Shown here: positions 18,085 to 27,004 of the stretch, piece after piece
How positions within the stretch are numbered: position 1 is the first letter of the stretch
Layout of the letters: each line of letters starts with the position of its first letter
Source of the DNA: Syntrophorhabdales bacterium
GTDB taxonomy: Bacteria > Desulfobacterota > Syntrophorhabdia > Syntrophorhabdales > WCHB1-27
Reading direction: 5' to 3'
NCBI GenBank assembly: GCA_035541455.1
Contig: DATKNH010000173.1
Span: 1 to 40,688 of the forward strand
DNA length: 40,688 nucleotides
Translations under genes and position numbers: made by a program
Notes under the pieces: model-generated
Databases searched by the model: none
What the model was told of the DNA's origin: nothing
Seen by the model: the letters and a program-made list of their open reading frames with translations, nothing else

Positions 18085-18157
18085 AAGGTTAAGATTGAGA
18101 GAAAAGAGATGCCAGGAAGGCTAAGCGATTTTGTCAGCTTTTGTCTTTCTTAACCTT
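18085..18157. repeat. Separated 10-base inverted repeat
   Basis: AAGGTTAAGA (18085-18094) and its exact complement TCTTAACCTT (18148-18157) lie 53 bases apart between the convergent HNH and HAD genes. A long-loop hairpin in either transcript is possible. Nothing else is recognisable in this 140-base gap. Confidence 0.3.
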
Positions 18158-18187
18158 AAACTTCCTTAGTTTTTACTTTACCTGCTT

Positions 18188-18655
18188 TTATTCTCTCAGC
18201 GTGGCAACTATTCTTGCAGGCTGCAGCATAAGGCCCAGCGCGTGAGCTATATCTGTCACTACGATATCGGCTTCTTTCAGCAAGGACGCTGCGGCACCTT
18301 CTTCACCTATGATGGCTATTCCCAGCGCGGCTTCGCGAAGCATCATCGCATCGTTTGCCCCGTTGCCTATTGCCACTACGCGTTCGGGTCCGTACTGCCT
18401 TACCAGTTCGCCCTTATCAATACCGCTCGAAAGTTTCCCGACTTTAACGACCGTGAAATTTCCGGCGGGTTCTTTGTCGATGCTGTCATACGTGTCTGCG
18501 CTCACCACGATGACTTTCAGGTGCTTCGAGACCTCGTCGAAAAGCTCCTTCACGCCTTTCTTCAGCTGCCCGTCAAATGCTGTAGTGCCATTGAAGTCGA
18601 CCAGTAGATAATCAAGTTCCAACTCACCCCATCCCGGAATCGAAGCCGTGACCAT
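18188..18655 (-). CDS. HAD-family protein, soluble P-type ATPase-like
   Basis: This is a small cytoplasmic HAD protein of 155 residues. The ATG at 18655 is preferred to an in-frame start 12 codons earlier because a strong AAGGAGGG ribosome binding site lies just before it. Motif I is D20-FNGT: the nucleophile Asp is present but the usual second Asp is Asn, as seen in the 'soluble P-type ATPase' group. Motif II is VIVVSAD, a lysine follows (VVKVGKL), and motif III is GNGANDAMMLREA, closely like the hinge of P-type ATPases. There is no membrane or cap domain. Such proteins may have phosphatase activity; no physiological role is established. Confidence 0.85.
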   Translation of the reverse strand: MVTASIPGWGELELDYLLVDFNGTTAFDGQLKKGVKELFDEVSKHLKVIVVSADTYDSIDKEPAGNFTVVKVGKLSSGIDKGELVRQYGPERVVAIGNGANDAMMLREAALGIAIIGEEGAAASLLKEADIVVTDIAHALGLMLQPARIVATLRE

Positions 18656-18780
18656 GAACACCCTCCTTTTCGTATCGAGGTAGTTTACCACGGGTCGGCT
18701 TGCGAAGCCAGCATTATTAAGCTGTTGTGGCTAATTTTGCCCTTGATTGTTGAGCCGAATCCCATTAGACTTTCAGGGCT

Positions 18781-19350
18781 ATGAAACGGCTACTCGGGCC
18801 AGTGACGGCCTTCTTTCCGACACCGTGCGTACTCGTCGTATCGGGCGATATGGAGCTCTCGCACATCAGCATGGTTGCGTGGGCGGGCGTAGTGAACAGC
18901 GATCCCCCGATGCTGGGGATTTCCATGAGACCCCAGACACACTCATACGCCCTCATCAAGCGATACGGTGAATTCACGGTGAATATTCCTCACGAAAAGC
19001 TGGTGCGGCAGATTGATGCGTGTGCCACGATGGCGGGAAATACGAGCGACCATTTCTCTCACGCCAGGCTGACGAAAATGTCTTCCAGGAGAGTGGCTCC
19101 CCCGATCATCGGCGAGGCTATAGTGAACCTGGAATGTGAAGTGCATGAAACGCACGGACTCGGTAGCCATACGCTCATCATCGGACAGATTCTGGAAGCC
19201 CACGTGGACGAGCATCTCCTTGATGAACAGGGGAAGATCGTGATCGAAGATTTGAGACCACTCGTCTGCTGTCCGATAATGCGCGAATACAGAAGCGTAA
19301 GCGAAAGGCTGGAGTCCTATGGGTGTTCGAAACGGCAATCGGCAGATTAA
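18781..19350 (+). CDS. Flavin reductase-like FMN-binding protein
   Basis: This protein of 189 residues matches the flavin reductase/flavoredoxin split-barrel family. Signs are GPVTAFFPTPCVLVVSG at the start, the SHISMVAWAGVVNSDPPMLG stretch that forms the FMN site, ISMRPQTHSYALIKRYGEFTVNI, and the later HTLIIGQILEAHVDE strand. Relatives in anaerobes (flavoredoxin-like) carry electrons or reduce flavins with NAD(P)H or ferredoxin. Only a weak ribosome binding site is seen before the ATG. The end overlaps the next HAD gene by 32 bases in another frame, implying co-transcription. Confidence 0.87.
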   Translation: MKRLLGPVTAFFPTPCVLVVSGDMELSHISMVAWAGVVNSDPPMLGISMRPQTHSYALIKRYGEFTVNIPHEKLVRQIDACATMAGNTSDHFSHARLTKMSSRRVAPPIIGEAIVNLECEVHETHGLGSHTLIIGQILEAHVDEHLLDEQGKIVIEDLRPLVCCPIMREYRSVSERLESYGCSKRQSAD

Positions 19351-19981
19351 ATGTGTGATTTATGATTGCGACGGCGTGCTTTTTGATTCTCTGGAAGCAA
19401 ACCGGAGACTCTATAATCATATCTCCGCCTCCATGGGGAGAGGACCGCTCACGGAAAGCGAACTGAAATACTGTCATACACACACAGTGTTTGAAGCCAT
19501 CCACTCGCTCTTCATCGGCGATGCAGCAACGGAAAAAAGGGCTCTGGACTTTCTCAAGCACCAGGTGGACCTGAAACAGTTCGTTGAATACCTGATAATG
19601 GAGCCGTACATTCTGGAGGCTTTGACAGCCTTGCGGAAGAGAAACATTCTAACTGCAATCAGCACCAACAGAACCACTTCAATGAAGCACGTCATTGAGC
19701 GCTTCAAGCTGGGCTCTTACTTTGATATGGTGGTAACTGCGCTCGACGTGGAGCATCCGAAACCCCACGGAGAATCTGTGGAAAAGATTCTTGCAGCTTT
19801 CAATCTGAAAAAGAACGAAGCTCTTTTTGTGGGTGACTCAGACGTTGACAAACAGACTGCCGAAGCTTCGGGAGTCTGTTTTGTGGCGTACAAGGCACGT
19901 CATCTCTCAGCGGATACGTTTATAGATGACCATCTTGCTTTGCTGGATGTTCTCTCAGGTGAGGATGCTCCTCAGGAATAG
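19319..19981 (+). CDS. HAD-superfamily hydrolase, phosphoglycolate phosphatase-like
   Basis: This is a cytoplasmic phosphatase of 220 residues with a C1 (helical) cap. Motif I is VIYDCDGVLFDS with Asp16 and Asp18; motif II is AISTNRTT; the lysine is in the HPKPHGES segment; motif IV is VGDSDVDKQTAEASG. These match PGP/Gph-type enzymes acting on small phosphorylated metabolites. Its start lies within the flavin reductase-like gene, with AAAGGCTGGAG before it. Its last 62 bases overlap the end of pssA on the opposite strand, an unusually long convergent overlap. The substrate is unknown. Confidence 0.88.
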   Translation: MGVRNGNRQIKCVIYDCDGVLFDSLEANRRLYNHISASMGRGPLTESELKYCHTHTVFEAIHSLFIGDAATEKRALDFLKHQVDLKQFVEYLIMEPYILEALTALRKRNILTAISTNRTTSMKHVIERFKLGSYFDMVVTALDVEHPKPHGESVEKILAAFNLKKNEALFVGDSDVDKQTAEASGVCFVAYKARHLSADTFIDDHLALLDVLSGEDAPQE

Positions 19982-20705
19982 CCTTCTTTCCTCTCGCCAG
20001 GCTGAAAATCGGACCTGAAATCACATAGGCCATGGTAAAGCAGAATAGCATAATCTCCGGCTCTATCAGGATAATCACAAAGAGCAGGACGGCAATGACG
20101 ATGGATTCGAACGGCCTGTTCCTGAAGAACGCCATATCCTTGAACGTGTGGTAGCGGACGTTGCTCACCATCAGAAAGGCGAGCACGTAGACGAGTATAG
20201 GCATGAATATGCGTTTGGTCTCGAGCAAGGGGCCGTATTCGGTAAAAAAGAGGATGGAGCCCGCGATTGTCGCTGCTGCGGCCGGGATGGGGAGCCCGAG
20301 AAACTGTTTTTTCTGGACCGTGTCGGCCTGCGTGTTGAAGCGAGCGAGCCTCAGCGCGCCGCACGTCACGTAAAGAAAAGCTGCGAGCCATCCAAATCTT
20401 CCGTATCCTTTAAGCGCCCACATATAGACCAGTAAGCCGGGCGCAACACCGAAGGCGATAGCGTCAGCAAGAGAGTCATACTCGACGCCGAACCTGCTCG
20501 TCGAGCCTGTCATTCTGGCCACCCTGCCATCCAGCGCGTCGAAGAGACAGGAGAGAAATACGGCCGCGCAGGCGTACGTAAATTTTTTATCTATGCTCGC
20601 GACGATCGCGTAGAAACCGCAAAAAAGGCTCGCGGTGGTGAGAAGATTGGGAAGCAGGTACACACCCCTCCTTCTCCTTCGCTTCATGCTTTTCATTCCT
20701 CTCAT
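19920..20705 (-). CDS. pssA: CDP-diacylglycerol-serine O-phosphatidyltransferase (PssA, type II)
   Basis: This membrane enzyme of 261 residues makes phosphatidylserine from CDP-diacylglycerol and serine. The CDP-alcohol phosphotransferase signature is complete: D56-x2-D59-G60-x2-A63-R64-x8-G73-x3-D77-x3-D81. A basic N terminus (MKRRRRRG) is followed by about eight helices. It is the last gene of the ilv-psd-pssA cluster, 85 bases after psd, and has a good ribosome binding site (AAGGGGG) before the ATG at 20705. Together with psd it makes phosphatidylethanolamine, a main phospholipid of the Gram-negative inner membrane. Its 3' end overlaps the convergent HAD phosphatase gene by 62 bases. Confidence 0.95.
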   Translation of the reverse strand: MRGMKSMKRRRRRGVYLLPNLLTTASLFCGFYAIVASIDKKFTYACAAVFLSCLFDALDGRVARMTGSTSRFGVEYDSLADAIAFGVAPGLLVYMWALKGYGRFGWLAAFLYVTCGALRLARFNTQADTVQKKQFLGLPIPAAAATIAGSILFFTEYGPLLETKRIFMPILVYVLAFLMVSNVRYHTFKDMAFFRNRPFESIVIAVLLFVIILIEPEIMLFCFTMAYVISGPIFSLARGKKAIPEEHPHLREHPAKQDGHL

Positions 20706-20790
20706 GAATGCCCCCTTTTCTGCGCTGCCACCGGGCCCCCGCCAGCCGGTGCCCGTTCGCTGTGCTCCCTACATGCGCTCTTCTATGCCT

Positions 20791-21438
20791 TCATGACCTT
20801 ATTGACACTTTTCGCGCAAGTGGTGTGAGCCCTGCCTTCACTCTCTGGCCTAATTGTACCATACTTTCGTAGCCGGGCGGAATATACAGGTCCACCCTCG
20901 ACCCGAACGCAATGATTCCTATGCGGTCGCCTTTCCTGAGCGTGTCTCTTTCGTGGACCCAGCAGCAGATGCGGCGAGCCAGAAAACCCGCAATCTGAAC
21001 AACCACCAGCTTCTCGTCCCCTTTTTCGAGAAGGATGTAGTTTCTCTCGTTGATCTTCTCCACGTCCTTCCTGAAGGCAAGCTCGAATTTCCCCGATTCG
21101 TGCTTGATCCGGCTCACCAGGCCATCGCAGGGCGCCCGGTTCACGTGGACGTCGCCCAGCCCCATAAACGTTGAGATTCGGAGGGCAGGGCGGTCGAGAA
21201 ATTCCTCAAGGTGCACCTCATCTATGCCGGTTATTTTTCCGTCGGCAGGGGCAATGAGTTCCAAAGCCGCGCTCTGCCCTGTTCTTTTCGGGTTTCTGAA
21301 GAAGTAGGAGAAGAAAAGAAAGAGCAAGAAGAAAATTACCGAAGGAGCATAGAGCGCAAAGAAAAAGAAAAGGAGGGCCAGCACCAGCGCAGGGACAACA
21401 AGTGGCAGCCCCTCCTTTGCAAGAGGAAAATCCCTCAA
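20791..21438 (-). CDS. psd: Phosphatidylserine decarboxylase proenzyme, short form
   Basis: This converts phosphatidylserine to phosphatidylethanolamine. It is a proenzyme of 215 residues that cuts itself to give a pyruvoyl group. The cleavage motif is [11 protein letters not shown], with Gly179-Ser180, so Ser180 becomes the pyruvoyl group. This is the short bacterial/archaeal type, unlike the longer E. coli enzyme with LGST. Two N-terminal membrane segments (about 10-48) anchor it. [16 protein letters not shown] carries the conserved histidine. The ATG overlaps the ilvC stop (ATGA), so it is translationally coupled to ilvC. Confidence 0.94.
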   Translation of the reverse strand: MRDFPLAKEGLPLVVPALVLALLFFFFALYAPSVIFFLLFLFFSYFFRNPKRTGQSAALELIAPADGKITGIDEVHLEEFLDRPALRISTFMGLGDVHVNRAPCDGLVSRIKHESGKFELAFRKDVEKINERNYILLEKGDEKLVVVQIAGFLARRICCWVHERDTLRKGDRIGIIAFGSRVDLYIPPGYESMVQLGQRVKAGLTPLARKVSIRS

Positions 21439-22433
21439 TCCTTTCTCCCGATCCAGCTCATCATTGCTCTGAGTTTCGAGCCCACCTGCTCGATCAGGTG
21501 CTCACTCTCTTTTTTCTTGATTGCAGTATAGACGGGCCTTCCTGCCATATTCTCGAGTATCCATTCGCGGGCGAACTCGCCTGACTGGATCTCTTTGAGA
21601 ATTTTCTTCATCTCGGCCCTCGTCTCCTCCGAGATGATGCGTTTGCCCCGGGTCAGATCGCCGTACTCAGCAGTATCGCTGATGGAATAACGCATGTAGG
21701 AAATGCCTCCCTCGTACATGAGGTCCACGATAAGCTTCAGCTCGTGCAGGCACTCAAAATAAGCGATCTCCGGCTGGTACCCGGCGGCGACGAGCGTGTC
21801 GAATCCTGCGCGGACCAGTTCGGATGCTCCTCCGCAGAGGACCGCCTGCTCGCCGAAGAGGTCTGTTTCCGTTTCTTCCTCAAAGGTAGTCTCGAGAACG
21901 CCCGCCCTTGTTGCGCCTATGCCTTTCGCATAGGCAAGGGCCTTATTCTTTGCCTTTTTGGAAGCATCCTGGTAGACCGCGATGAGAGAAGGTACCCCGG
22001 CTCCCCGCTCGAATTCTCTCCTGACCAGGTGCCCCGGACCCTTGGGGGCGACCATGATCACATCGATGTCGGCAGGGGGAACAATCTGCCCGAAATGGAT
22101 ATTGAACCCGTGGGAGAAGACAAGGGTCTTTCCTTTTGTGAGGTTCTCTTTGATCTCCGTCCGGTAGAGTACCGCCTGCGTCTGGTCGGGTGCCAGGATC
22201 TGGATGATGTCTGCCTGTTCGGACGCCAGCTTTGCAGTCGTCGGCTTGAATCCATGTTCGACGGCCAGATCGTAGTTCTTGGTCCCTTTGAGCTCTGCCA
22301 CTATAACCTGAAGGCCCGAGTCTCTAAGATTCTGCGCCTGGGCATGTCCCTGACTTCCATAGCCGATGATGGCTATTTTCTTTCCCTTCAGTTCGGCGAG
22401 GTTCGCATCCTTGTCGTAATAGACCTTAACCAT
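21435..22433 (-). CDS. ilvC: Ketol-acid reductoisomerase (class I)
   Basis: This is the second enzyme of valine and isoleucine synthesis, converting acetolactate or acetohydroxybutyrate to the dihydroxy acid with NADPH and magnesium. At 332 residues it is a class I enzyme. The Rossmann motif is [18 protein letters not shown] (24-41). The C-terminal knotted helical domain carries the metal ligands, including the conserved Asp/Glu of [19 protein letters not shown] and the later [17 protein letters not shown] segment. Its start lies eight bases inside ilvH, with AAAGGAGG upstream, and its stop overlaps the psd start, so it is tightly coupled on both sides. Confidence 0.98.
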   Translation of the reverse strand: MVKVYYDKDANLAELKGKKIAIIGYGSQGHAQAQNLRDSGLQVIVAELKGTKNYDLAVEHGFKPTTAKLASEQADIIQILAPDQTQAVLYRTEIKENLTKGKTLVFSHGFNIHFGQIVPPADIDVIMVAPKGPGHLVRREFERGAGVPSLIAVYQDASKKAKNKALAYAKGIGATRAGVLETTFEEETETDLFGEQAVLCGGASELVRAGFDTLVAAGYQPEIAYFECLHELKLIVDLMYEGGISYMRYSISDTAEYGDLTRGKRIISEETRAEMKKILKEIQSGEFAREWILENMAGRPVYTAIKKKESEHLIEQVGSKLRAMMSWIGRKD

Positions 22434-22950
22434 CAGTTCCTCCTTTAGGTTCTTTTTCTTTGACCTGTATCATTTTTTCCCCTCTGATCATAGCAACGGC
22501 ACCAGTCCGCACGAGTTCTTTGATGCCCAGAGGCTTGACAAGGGTGAGAAAGGCTTTAATCTTGTCTTCCGTGCCCGTGATCTCGACGGTGTAAGTTTTA
22601 GCCGACACATCGATTACCCGCCCGCGGAAAATCTCGGTCATCCTCAGGACCTCTTCACGGTTGCGTTCGGTGGCATTTATTTTAACCAGCACCATCTCAC
22701 GCGTCACGTGTTCCACATCCTGGAAATCGACGACCTTTATCACGTTGATCAGTTTGTTGAGCTGCTTGAGAATCTGCTCCAGGATCGCTTCGCTTCCCCT
22801 GGTCGCGATTGTCATCGCAGAGACCGTCGGGTCAAGAGTTTCCGCAACGCACAGGCTCTCTATATTGAACCCTCTTCCGCTGAAGAGCCCTGCCACCCGT
22901 GCCAGCACACCAAACTCATTTTCTACGAGCACCGATATGATATGTCTCAC
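22426..22950 (-). CDS. ilvH: Acetolactate synthase small (regulatory) subunit
   Basis: This regulatory subunit of 174 residues has an N-terminal ACT domain (about 1-78: [30 protein letters not shown], then LTVTR-like TMTIATRG positions) and a C-terminal ALS_ss_C domain. The ACT domain in relatives binds valine or leucine to inhibit the catalytic subunit. The GTG start at 22950 has a clear AGGGAGG ribosome binding site. It follows ilvB by 27 bases and overlaps ilvC by eight. The length is that of IlvH/IlvN-type subunits. Confidence 0.97.
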   Translation of the reverse strand: MRHIISVLVENEFGVLARVAGLFSGRGFNIESLCVAETLDPTVSAMTIATRGSEAILEQILKQLNKLINVIKVVDFQDVEHVTREMVLVKINATERNREEVLRMTEIFRGRVIDVSAKTYTVEITGTEDKIKAFLTLVKPLGIKELVRTGAVAMIRGEKMIQVKEKEPKGGTDG

Positions 22951-22977
22951 GCGGCCTCCCTCACGAGCACCATTGCC

Positions 22978-24669
22978 TCACACGAGTACCATCTCATTGA
23001 GCGGCGCGCCTGCTGGCACCATCGGATAAACGCATTCCTCCGGATCCACATGCACGTCGATAAATGTCGGTTTGCCGTTGCTGAAAGCTTTTTTCAGGAT
23101 CTTGTCCACTTCCTTCTCGTCTTCGATCTCGTATCCTTCAGCGCCATACGCCTCCGCCAGCTTGACGAAGTCGGGTGAACACTGGAGCATGGAACAGGAA
23201 TACCTCTTCTCGTAAAAGAACTGCTGCCACTGCCTCACCATGCCGAGGCAGCCGTTATTGAGGATTACCACCTTCACCGGCAGACAATGCTGTACCGCGG
23301 TGGCCAGTTCCTGAATGTTCATCTGTATACTGCCGTCGCCCGCAATGTCCACGACCAGCATGTCAGGGTGCGCTGCCTGAGCACCTAACGCCGCGGGAAA
23401 GCCATAGCCCATGGTACCCAGCCCGCCTGACGTCAGGATGGTGCGGGGCCTCACGAACTTGTAAAACTGCGCGGCCCACATCTGGTTCTGACCTACTTCA
23501 GTCGCAATGATGGCCTTACCTTTGGTAAGTTCGTAGATTCTCTCGATGACGTACTGTGGTTTGAGCAGATGCCCCTTTGAATACCCGAGAGGATATTTCT
23601 TCTTCCAGTCGGCGATAAGATCGAGCCACTCGGCAATACCGTGCTTGTAGTCACGCAATGCGCCCTTCTCTTCCTCCAGCGCTTCCAGCATCTTCTTTAG
23701 CACATTTTTCGAGTCGCCCACAATCGGGACATCGACCCGGATATTCTTGCTGATCGAGGTCGGATCGATATCTGCATGAATGATTTTTGCGTGAGAGGCA
23801 AAGCTGTCCGTCCTTCCGGTCGCGCGGTCGTCGAAGCGCGCGCCTATGGCTATGAGAAGATCAGACTGCATCACTGCCATGTTTGCGGCATAGGTGCCGT
23901 GCATGCCGAGCATTCCCATGAACTGCGGATGAGTGCCGGGAAACCCGCCGAGCCCCATCAGCGTGGTGCTGACAGGAAGGGAGAGCGCTTCTGCAAAAGC
24001 GAGGAGTTCCGGTGTGGCCTCGGACGAGATTATGCCGCCGCCCGTGTAAAGCACAGGCTTCTTCGATGAGAGTATCAACTTTACTGCACGTTTAATCTGA
24101 CCCGGATGTCCCGCGTAGGTGGGCTGGTAGCTCCTGACATGGACTTTTTCCGGGTACTTGAATTCGGTCACTGCTGCCGAGACATCCTTGGGTATGTCGA
24201 CAAGCACGGGGCCTGGTCTGCCGGAGCGCGCGATGTAGAACGCCTCTTTTATAATCCTCGGCAGATCTTTCACGTCTTTTACGAGATAGTTGTGCTTGGT
24301 GCAGGGGCGGGTGATGCCCACGATGTCGGCTTCCTGGAAAGCATCATTCCCTATCAGCATGGTGGCTACCTGGCCGGAGAAGACAACGAGAGGCACGGAG
24401 TCCATGTAGGCAGTCGCAATGCCGGTCACGGTGTTTGTCGCACCCGGACCTGACGTGACGAGGGCGACGCCTACTTTTCCGGATGCGCGGGCGTAGCCGT
24501 CCGCGGCGTGGACAGCGCCCTGCTCGTGCCGCACGAGGATCTGACGTATGTCAGCCCCGAAAAGTGCATCGGTGATGTAGAGAACCGCTCCACCCGGATA
24601 GCAGAAAATCGTATCAACGCCTTCTAACTTGAGAGCTTCGACCAGTATCTGCGAACCGTTTTTCTTCAT
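22978..24669 (-). CDS. ilvB: Acetolactate synthase large (catalytic) subunit
   Basis: This thiamine-diphosphate enzyme of 563 residues condenses pyruvate with a second pyruvate or 2-oxobutyrate, the first common step of branched-chain amino acid synthesis. The N-terminal domain has [15 protein letters not shown] and the catalytic Glu in [36 protein letters not shown] follows. The FAD/middle domain spans about 190-330. The C-terminal ThDP motif begins [19 protein letters not shown] and ends with [13 protein letters not shown]. The ilvH subunit gene follows by 27 bases and a DUF465 gene precedes by 12, so all are likely on one transcript. Confidence 0.98.
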   Translation of the reverse strand: MKKNGSQILVEALKLEGVDTIFCYPGGAVLYITDALFGADIRQILVRHEQGAVHAADGYARASGKVGVALVTSGPGATNTVTGIATAYMDSVPLVVFSGQVATMLIGNDAFQEADIVGITRPCTKHNYLVKDVKDLPRIIKEAFYIARSGRPGPVLVDIPKDVSAAVTEFKYPEKVHVRSYQPTYAGHPGQIKRAVKLILSSKKPVLYTGGGIISSEATPELLAFAEALSLPVSTTLMGLGGFPGTHPQFMGMLGMHGTYAANMAVMQSDLLIAIGARFDDRATGRTDSFASHAKIIHADIDPTSISKNIRVDVPIVGDSKNVLKKMLEALEEEKGALRDYKHGIAEWLDLIADWKKKYPLGYSKGHLLKPQYVIERIYELTKGKAIIATEVGQNQMWAAQFYKFVRPRTILTSGGLGTMGYGFPAALGAQAAHPDMLVVDIAGDGSIQMNIQELATAVQHCLPVKVVILNNGCLGMVRQWQQFFYEKRYSCSMLQCSPDFVKLAEAYGAEGYEIEDEKEVDKILKKAFSNGKPTFIDVHVDPEECVYPMVPAGAPLNEMVLV

Positions 24670-24681
24670 ACTTCTTTTCTT

Positions 24682-24882
24682 TTACCCCTCCGGCTGCCCC
24701 TTTTTCAGCTTCTCCATCAGGTCCTTGTAGTAAAGTTTCTTCTTCTTCAGCTCGCGTACCTCTACCTCTTCACTTTCGGTCAGGAAAGGTTTTTTAAGCA
24801 ACATCTGCAGTCTCAAGTCTAGAGAGGTATGGTGGTTTTTTGCGTCGTTGTATAAATCTTCTCTAACCTTGTCGTCTTCCAT
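24682..24882 (-). CDS. DUF465 (YdcH-like) small protein
   Basis: This is a small, highly charged, all-helical protein of 66 residues. It resembles DUF465/YdcH: a histidine-rich start (NHHTSLDLRLQMLL), a short turn (KKPFLTESEEVEV), and the typical RELKKKKLYYKDLMEKLKKG second helix, giving a short coiled-coil hairpin. The role is not established. It is the first gene after the promoter at 24982-25011 and ends 12 bases before ilvB, so it heads the ilv-psd-pssA transcript. Confidence 0.8.
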   Translation of the reverse strand: MEDDKVREDLYNDAKNHHTSLDLRLQMLLKKPFLTESEEVEVRELKKKKLYYKDLMEKLKKGQPEG

Positions 24883-24981
24883 GGATGAGTTTACCCTGCC
24901 CCATAAACTCTAGGATAAGATGTCGTCGTATAAATTTGCCGAATCCCGAAAAGGCCCCGTTGTGTCCCAGCGAGTACAGTT

Positions 24982-25011
24982 AGGATACGATATAGGCATA
25001 CCCAAAGTCAA
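24982..25011 (-). promoter_or_regulatory. Possible promoter of the DUF465-ilv-psd-pssA operon
   Basis: On the minus strand TTGACT (25011-25006) and TATCCT (24987-24982) are 18 bases apart, about 100 bases before the DUF465 start. In the leader between promoter and gene no run of Leu, Ile or Val codons or attenuator hairpin was seen, so classical ilv attenuation is not evident. Confidence 0.4.
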
Positions 25012-25075
25012 TGCTCTCAGTCACTTTGGCTGACTCGGCGGCTTCTTTTTTTTATAGGATCAGTGGAATAATCTA

Positions 25076-25104
25076 TTGAAAAATTGCTCGCGTTAGCCTA
25101 TAAA
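25076..25104 (+). promoter_or_regulatory. Sigma-70-like promoter of the arn cluster
   Basis: TTGAAA (25076-25081) and TATAAA (25099-25104) are separated by exactly 17 bases, about 50 bases before the arnC start. It lies in the 272-base divergent gap between the ilv operon and the arn genes. No PmrA- or PhoP-type box was recognised, but these vary between phyla. Confidence 0.6.
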
Positions 25105-25154
25105 ACTGTATAACGTATCCCGTGCGGAAAAAGATTTTCTAATATGAGGGAGAT

Positions 25155-26081
25155 ATGGACAGGGTAGATATCTCTGTGCTGGTTCCGATTCTCAACGAAG
25201 AAGAATCTCTTCGCGAGCTCAATGAACGTCTGAGCAAAACTCTGGGGGCGCTGGGAAGGACCTACGAGATCATTTATATCAATGACGGAAGCACTGACAG
25301 CACGCAGCAGCTGCTGGATGAGTTTCACAGTAGGGATAGCCGTATCAGGGTAGTGGAATTCAACCGGAATTATGGACAACACATGGCGCTCTTCGCAGGC
25401 ATGGAGCGCTCACGCGGCGACATGGCGATCACCATAGATGCCGATCTGCAGAACCCTCCCGAAGAGATACCGAAATTGGTGGCGAAAATCGATGAAGGTT
25501 ATGAGGTCGTCGGCACATACCGCAAAGACAGAAAGGATTCGATTTTCAGGACACTGCCGTCATACATAGTCAACAAGGTCACTGCCAGGTTGGTCGGCGT
25601 TAACCTGCGCGATTGGGGATGCATGCTCCGGGCTTACAATAGGGACATTGTCGATTCTATGAACATGTGCGGAGAGTCGGCAAGCTTTATCCCCGCCCTG
25701 GCCGCCACCTTTGCGAGAAAGGTTGCTGAAATCGAGGTGCGGCATGAGGCCCGAAAAAAGGGCACGACAAAGTATAGCCTCTTCCGTCTCCTGCACCTCA
25801 ACTTCGATCTGATGACGGGATTTTCTCTGCTGCCCATCCAGTTTATTGGTATGTTGGGTGTTTTAATCGCCCTGGTCGGCCTCGCGTTCGCTATTTTCCT
25901 CATCATCCGCCGCTTGGTTGTGGGCCCTGAGGTCGAGGGCGTATTCACCCTATTCGCTATCAACTTCGTATTCATGGGTGCAATGATATTTGCCCTCGGT
26001 GTTATCGGTGAATACATAGGAAGGATATATCAGCAGGTGAGGGGCAGGCCGCGATTTATTGTAAAGAAGGAACTTACGTGA
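25155..26081 (+). CDS. arnC: Undecaprenyl-phosphate 4-deoxy-4-formamido-L-arabinose transferase (ArnC-like GT2)
   Basis: This family 2 glycosyltransferase of 308 residues closely follows E. coli ArnC. The GT-A part has VLVPILNEEESLRELNERL, YINDGSTDS, the NRNYGQHMALFAGMERS segment, the ITIDADLQNPPEEIPKLV motif (DxD-like) and DWGCMLRAYNRDIVDSM. Two C-terminal helices (about 225-250 and 262-290) precede GEYIGRIYQQVRGRPRF. ArnC moves Ara4-formamido from UDP to undecaprenyl phosphate on the cytoplasmic face. GAGGGA gives a good ribosome binding site. The next gene starts within its stop (GTGA). A general dolichol-phosphate-mannose-synthase-like role is the alternative, but the neighbours favour ArnC. 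Confidence 0.92.
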   Translation: MDRVDISVLVPILNEEESLRELNERLSKTLGALGRTYEIIYINDGSTDSTQQLLDEFHSRDSRIRVVEFNRNYGQHMALFAGMERSRGDMAITIDADLQNPPEEIPKLVAKIDEGYEVVGTYRKDRKDSIFRTLPSYIVNKVTARLVGVNLRDWGCMLRAYNRDIVDSMNMCGESASFIPALAATFARKVAEIEVRHEARKKGTTKYSLFRLLHLNFDLMTGFSLLPIQFIGMLGVLIALVGLAFAIFLIIRRLVVGPEVEGVFTLFAINFVFMGAMIFALGVIGEYIGRIYQQVRGRPRFIVKKELT

Positions 26082-27004
26082 GAGCGGCTGTCTTCGCGTA
26101 TCACGAGATAGGTTATGTATGCCTCGAGGAAGTACTGGCCTCCGGCATGGAAGTGGCGTGCCTTTTCACCCACAAAGATGATCCCGACGAGGAAATATGG
26201 TTCAGAAGGCCCGTGGATTTGGCCCTGGAGCATGCCATTCCCGTGTATGATCCGGAAAGGCTGCGGGACGGGAAGTGGACAGATCTGCTCAAGGGCGTCG
26301 CACCAGACTTCATCTTTTCTTTCTACTATCGCTACATGATACCTCAGGATATCCTGGATTGCGCAAGACTTGCCGCGCTCAATCTTCATGGTTCGCTGTT
26401 GCCGAAGTTTCGCGGTCGCTGTCCTGTGAACTGGGTACTGATAAAAGGCGAGAAAAAAACCGGGGTCACCCTCCATGTGATGGAGGTGAAACCGGATGCA
26501 GGCGATATTGTGGCGCAGAGAGAAGTGGACATTACTTTCGAGGACACTGCCCACAGCCTGTTCCTCAAGTTAGCCTCTGCTGCGCGCACGCTGATGAAAG
26601 AGATACTGCCGCAACTCCTCTCAGGCGAAGTCCCGCGAGCGCCGCAGACCGGGGCCTCCTCCTATTTCGGCGGGAGAAGGCCTGAGGATGGGCTTGTCGA
26701 TTGGTCCGCGAATGCACATACCGTGTATAATCTCATCAGGGCCGTCACACACCCGTATCCGGGAGCCTTCACATTTGTGGATGAAAAGAAACTGTTTATC
26801 TGGAAAGCCGAACCAATGGATATCCCATCGGCTGTACCGGCTGGTACCGTAATCTCGTTACGTCCCTTTGTGGTGGCTGCCAGCCAGGGGGCACTCCGTC
26901 TTGTTTCGGTGCAGCTCGAGGGCGAGCCTGAGAGCACAGCAGAAGAATTCGTCGATACCCACAAGCTGAAGCTGGAGGGTAAACATCTAGGAGGTACGTT
27001 GTGA
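26078..27004 (+). CDS. arnA: UDP-Ara4N formyltransferase (stand-alone ArnA N-terminal half)
   Basis: This protein of 308 residues corresponds to the N-terminal formyltransferase half of ArnA only. It transfers a formyl group from 10-formyl-tetrahydrofolate to the 4-amine of UDP-L-Ara4N. The catalytic triad falls at the same numbers as in E. coli ArnA: Asn102 and His104 in [18 protein letters not shown], and Asp140 in KPDAGD. The C-terminal OB-like part (about 205-305) is present. It starts at a GTG overlapping the arnC stop, with AAGGA before it, and overlaps the next gene by four bases. In enterobacteria both halves are one polypeptide; here they are separate adjacent genes. It is not methionyl-tRNA formyltransferase, given length and neighbours. 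Confidence 0.92.
   Translation: MRAAVFAYHEIGYVCLEEVLASGMEVACLFTHKDDPDEEIWFRRPVDLALEHAIPVYDPERLRDGKWTDLLKGVAPDFIFSFYYRYMIPQDILDCARLAALNLHGSLLPKFRGRCPVNWVLIKGEKKTGVTLHVMEVKPDAGDIVAQREVDITFEDTAHSLFLKLASAARTLMKEILPQLLSGEVPRAPQTGASSYFGGRRPEDGLVDWSANAHTVYNLIRAVTHPYPGAFTFVDEKKLFIWKAEPMDIPSAVPAGTVISLRPFVVAASQGALRLVSVQLEGEPESTAEEFVDTHKLKLEGKHLGGTL

Noticed and set aside
25019-25050. Hairpin AGTCA-N7-TGACT followed by a T-run, as a terminator
   Set aside because: The stem is only five pairs and the T-run starts several bases after it. No plus-strand gene ends upstream that would need it.
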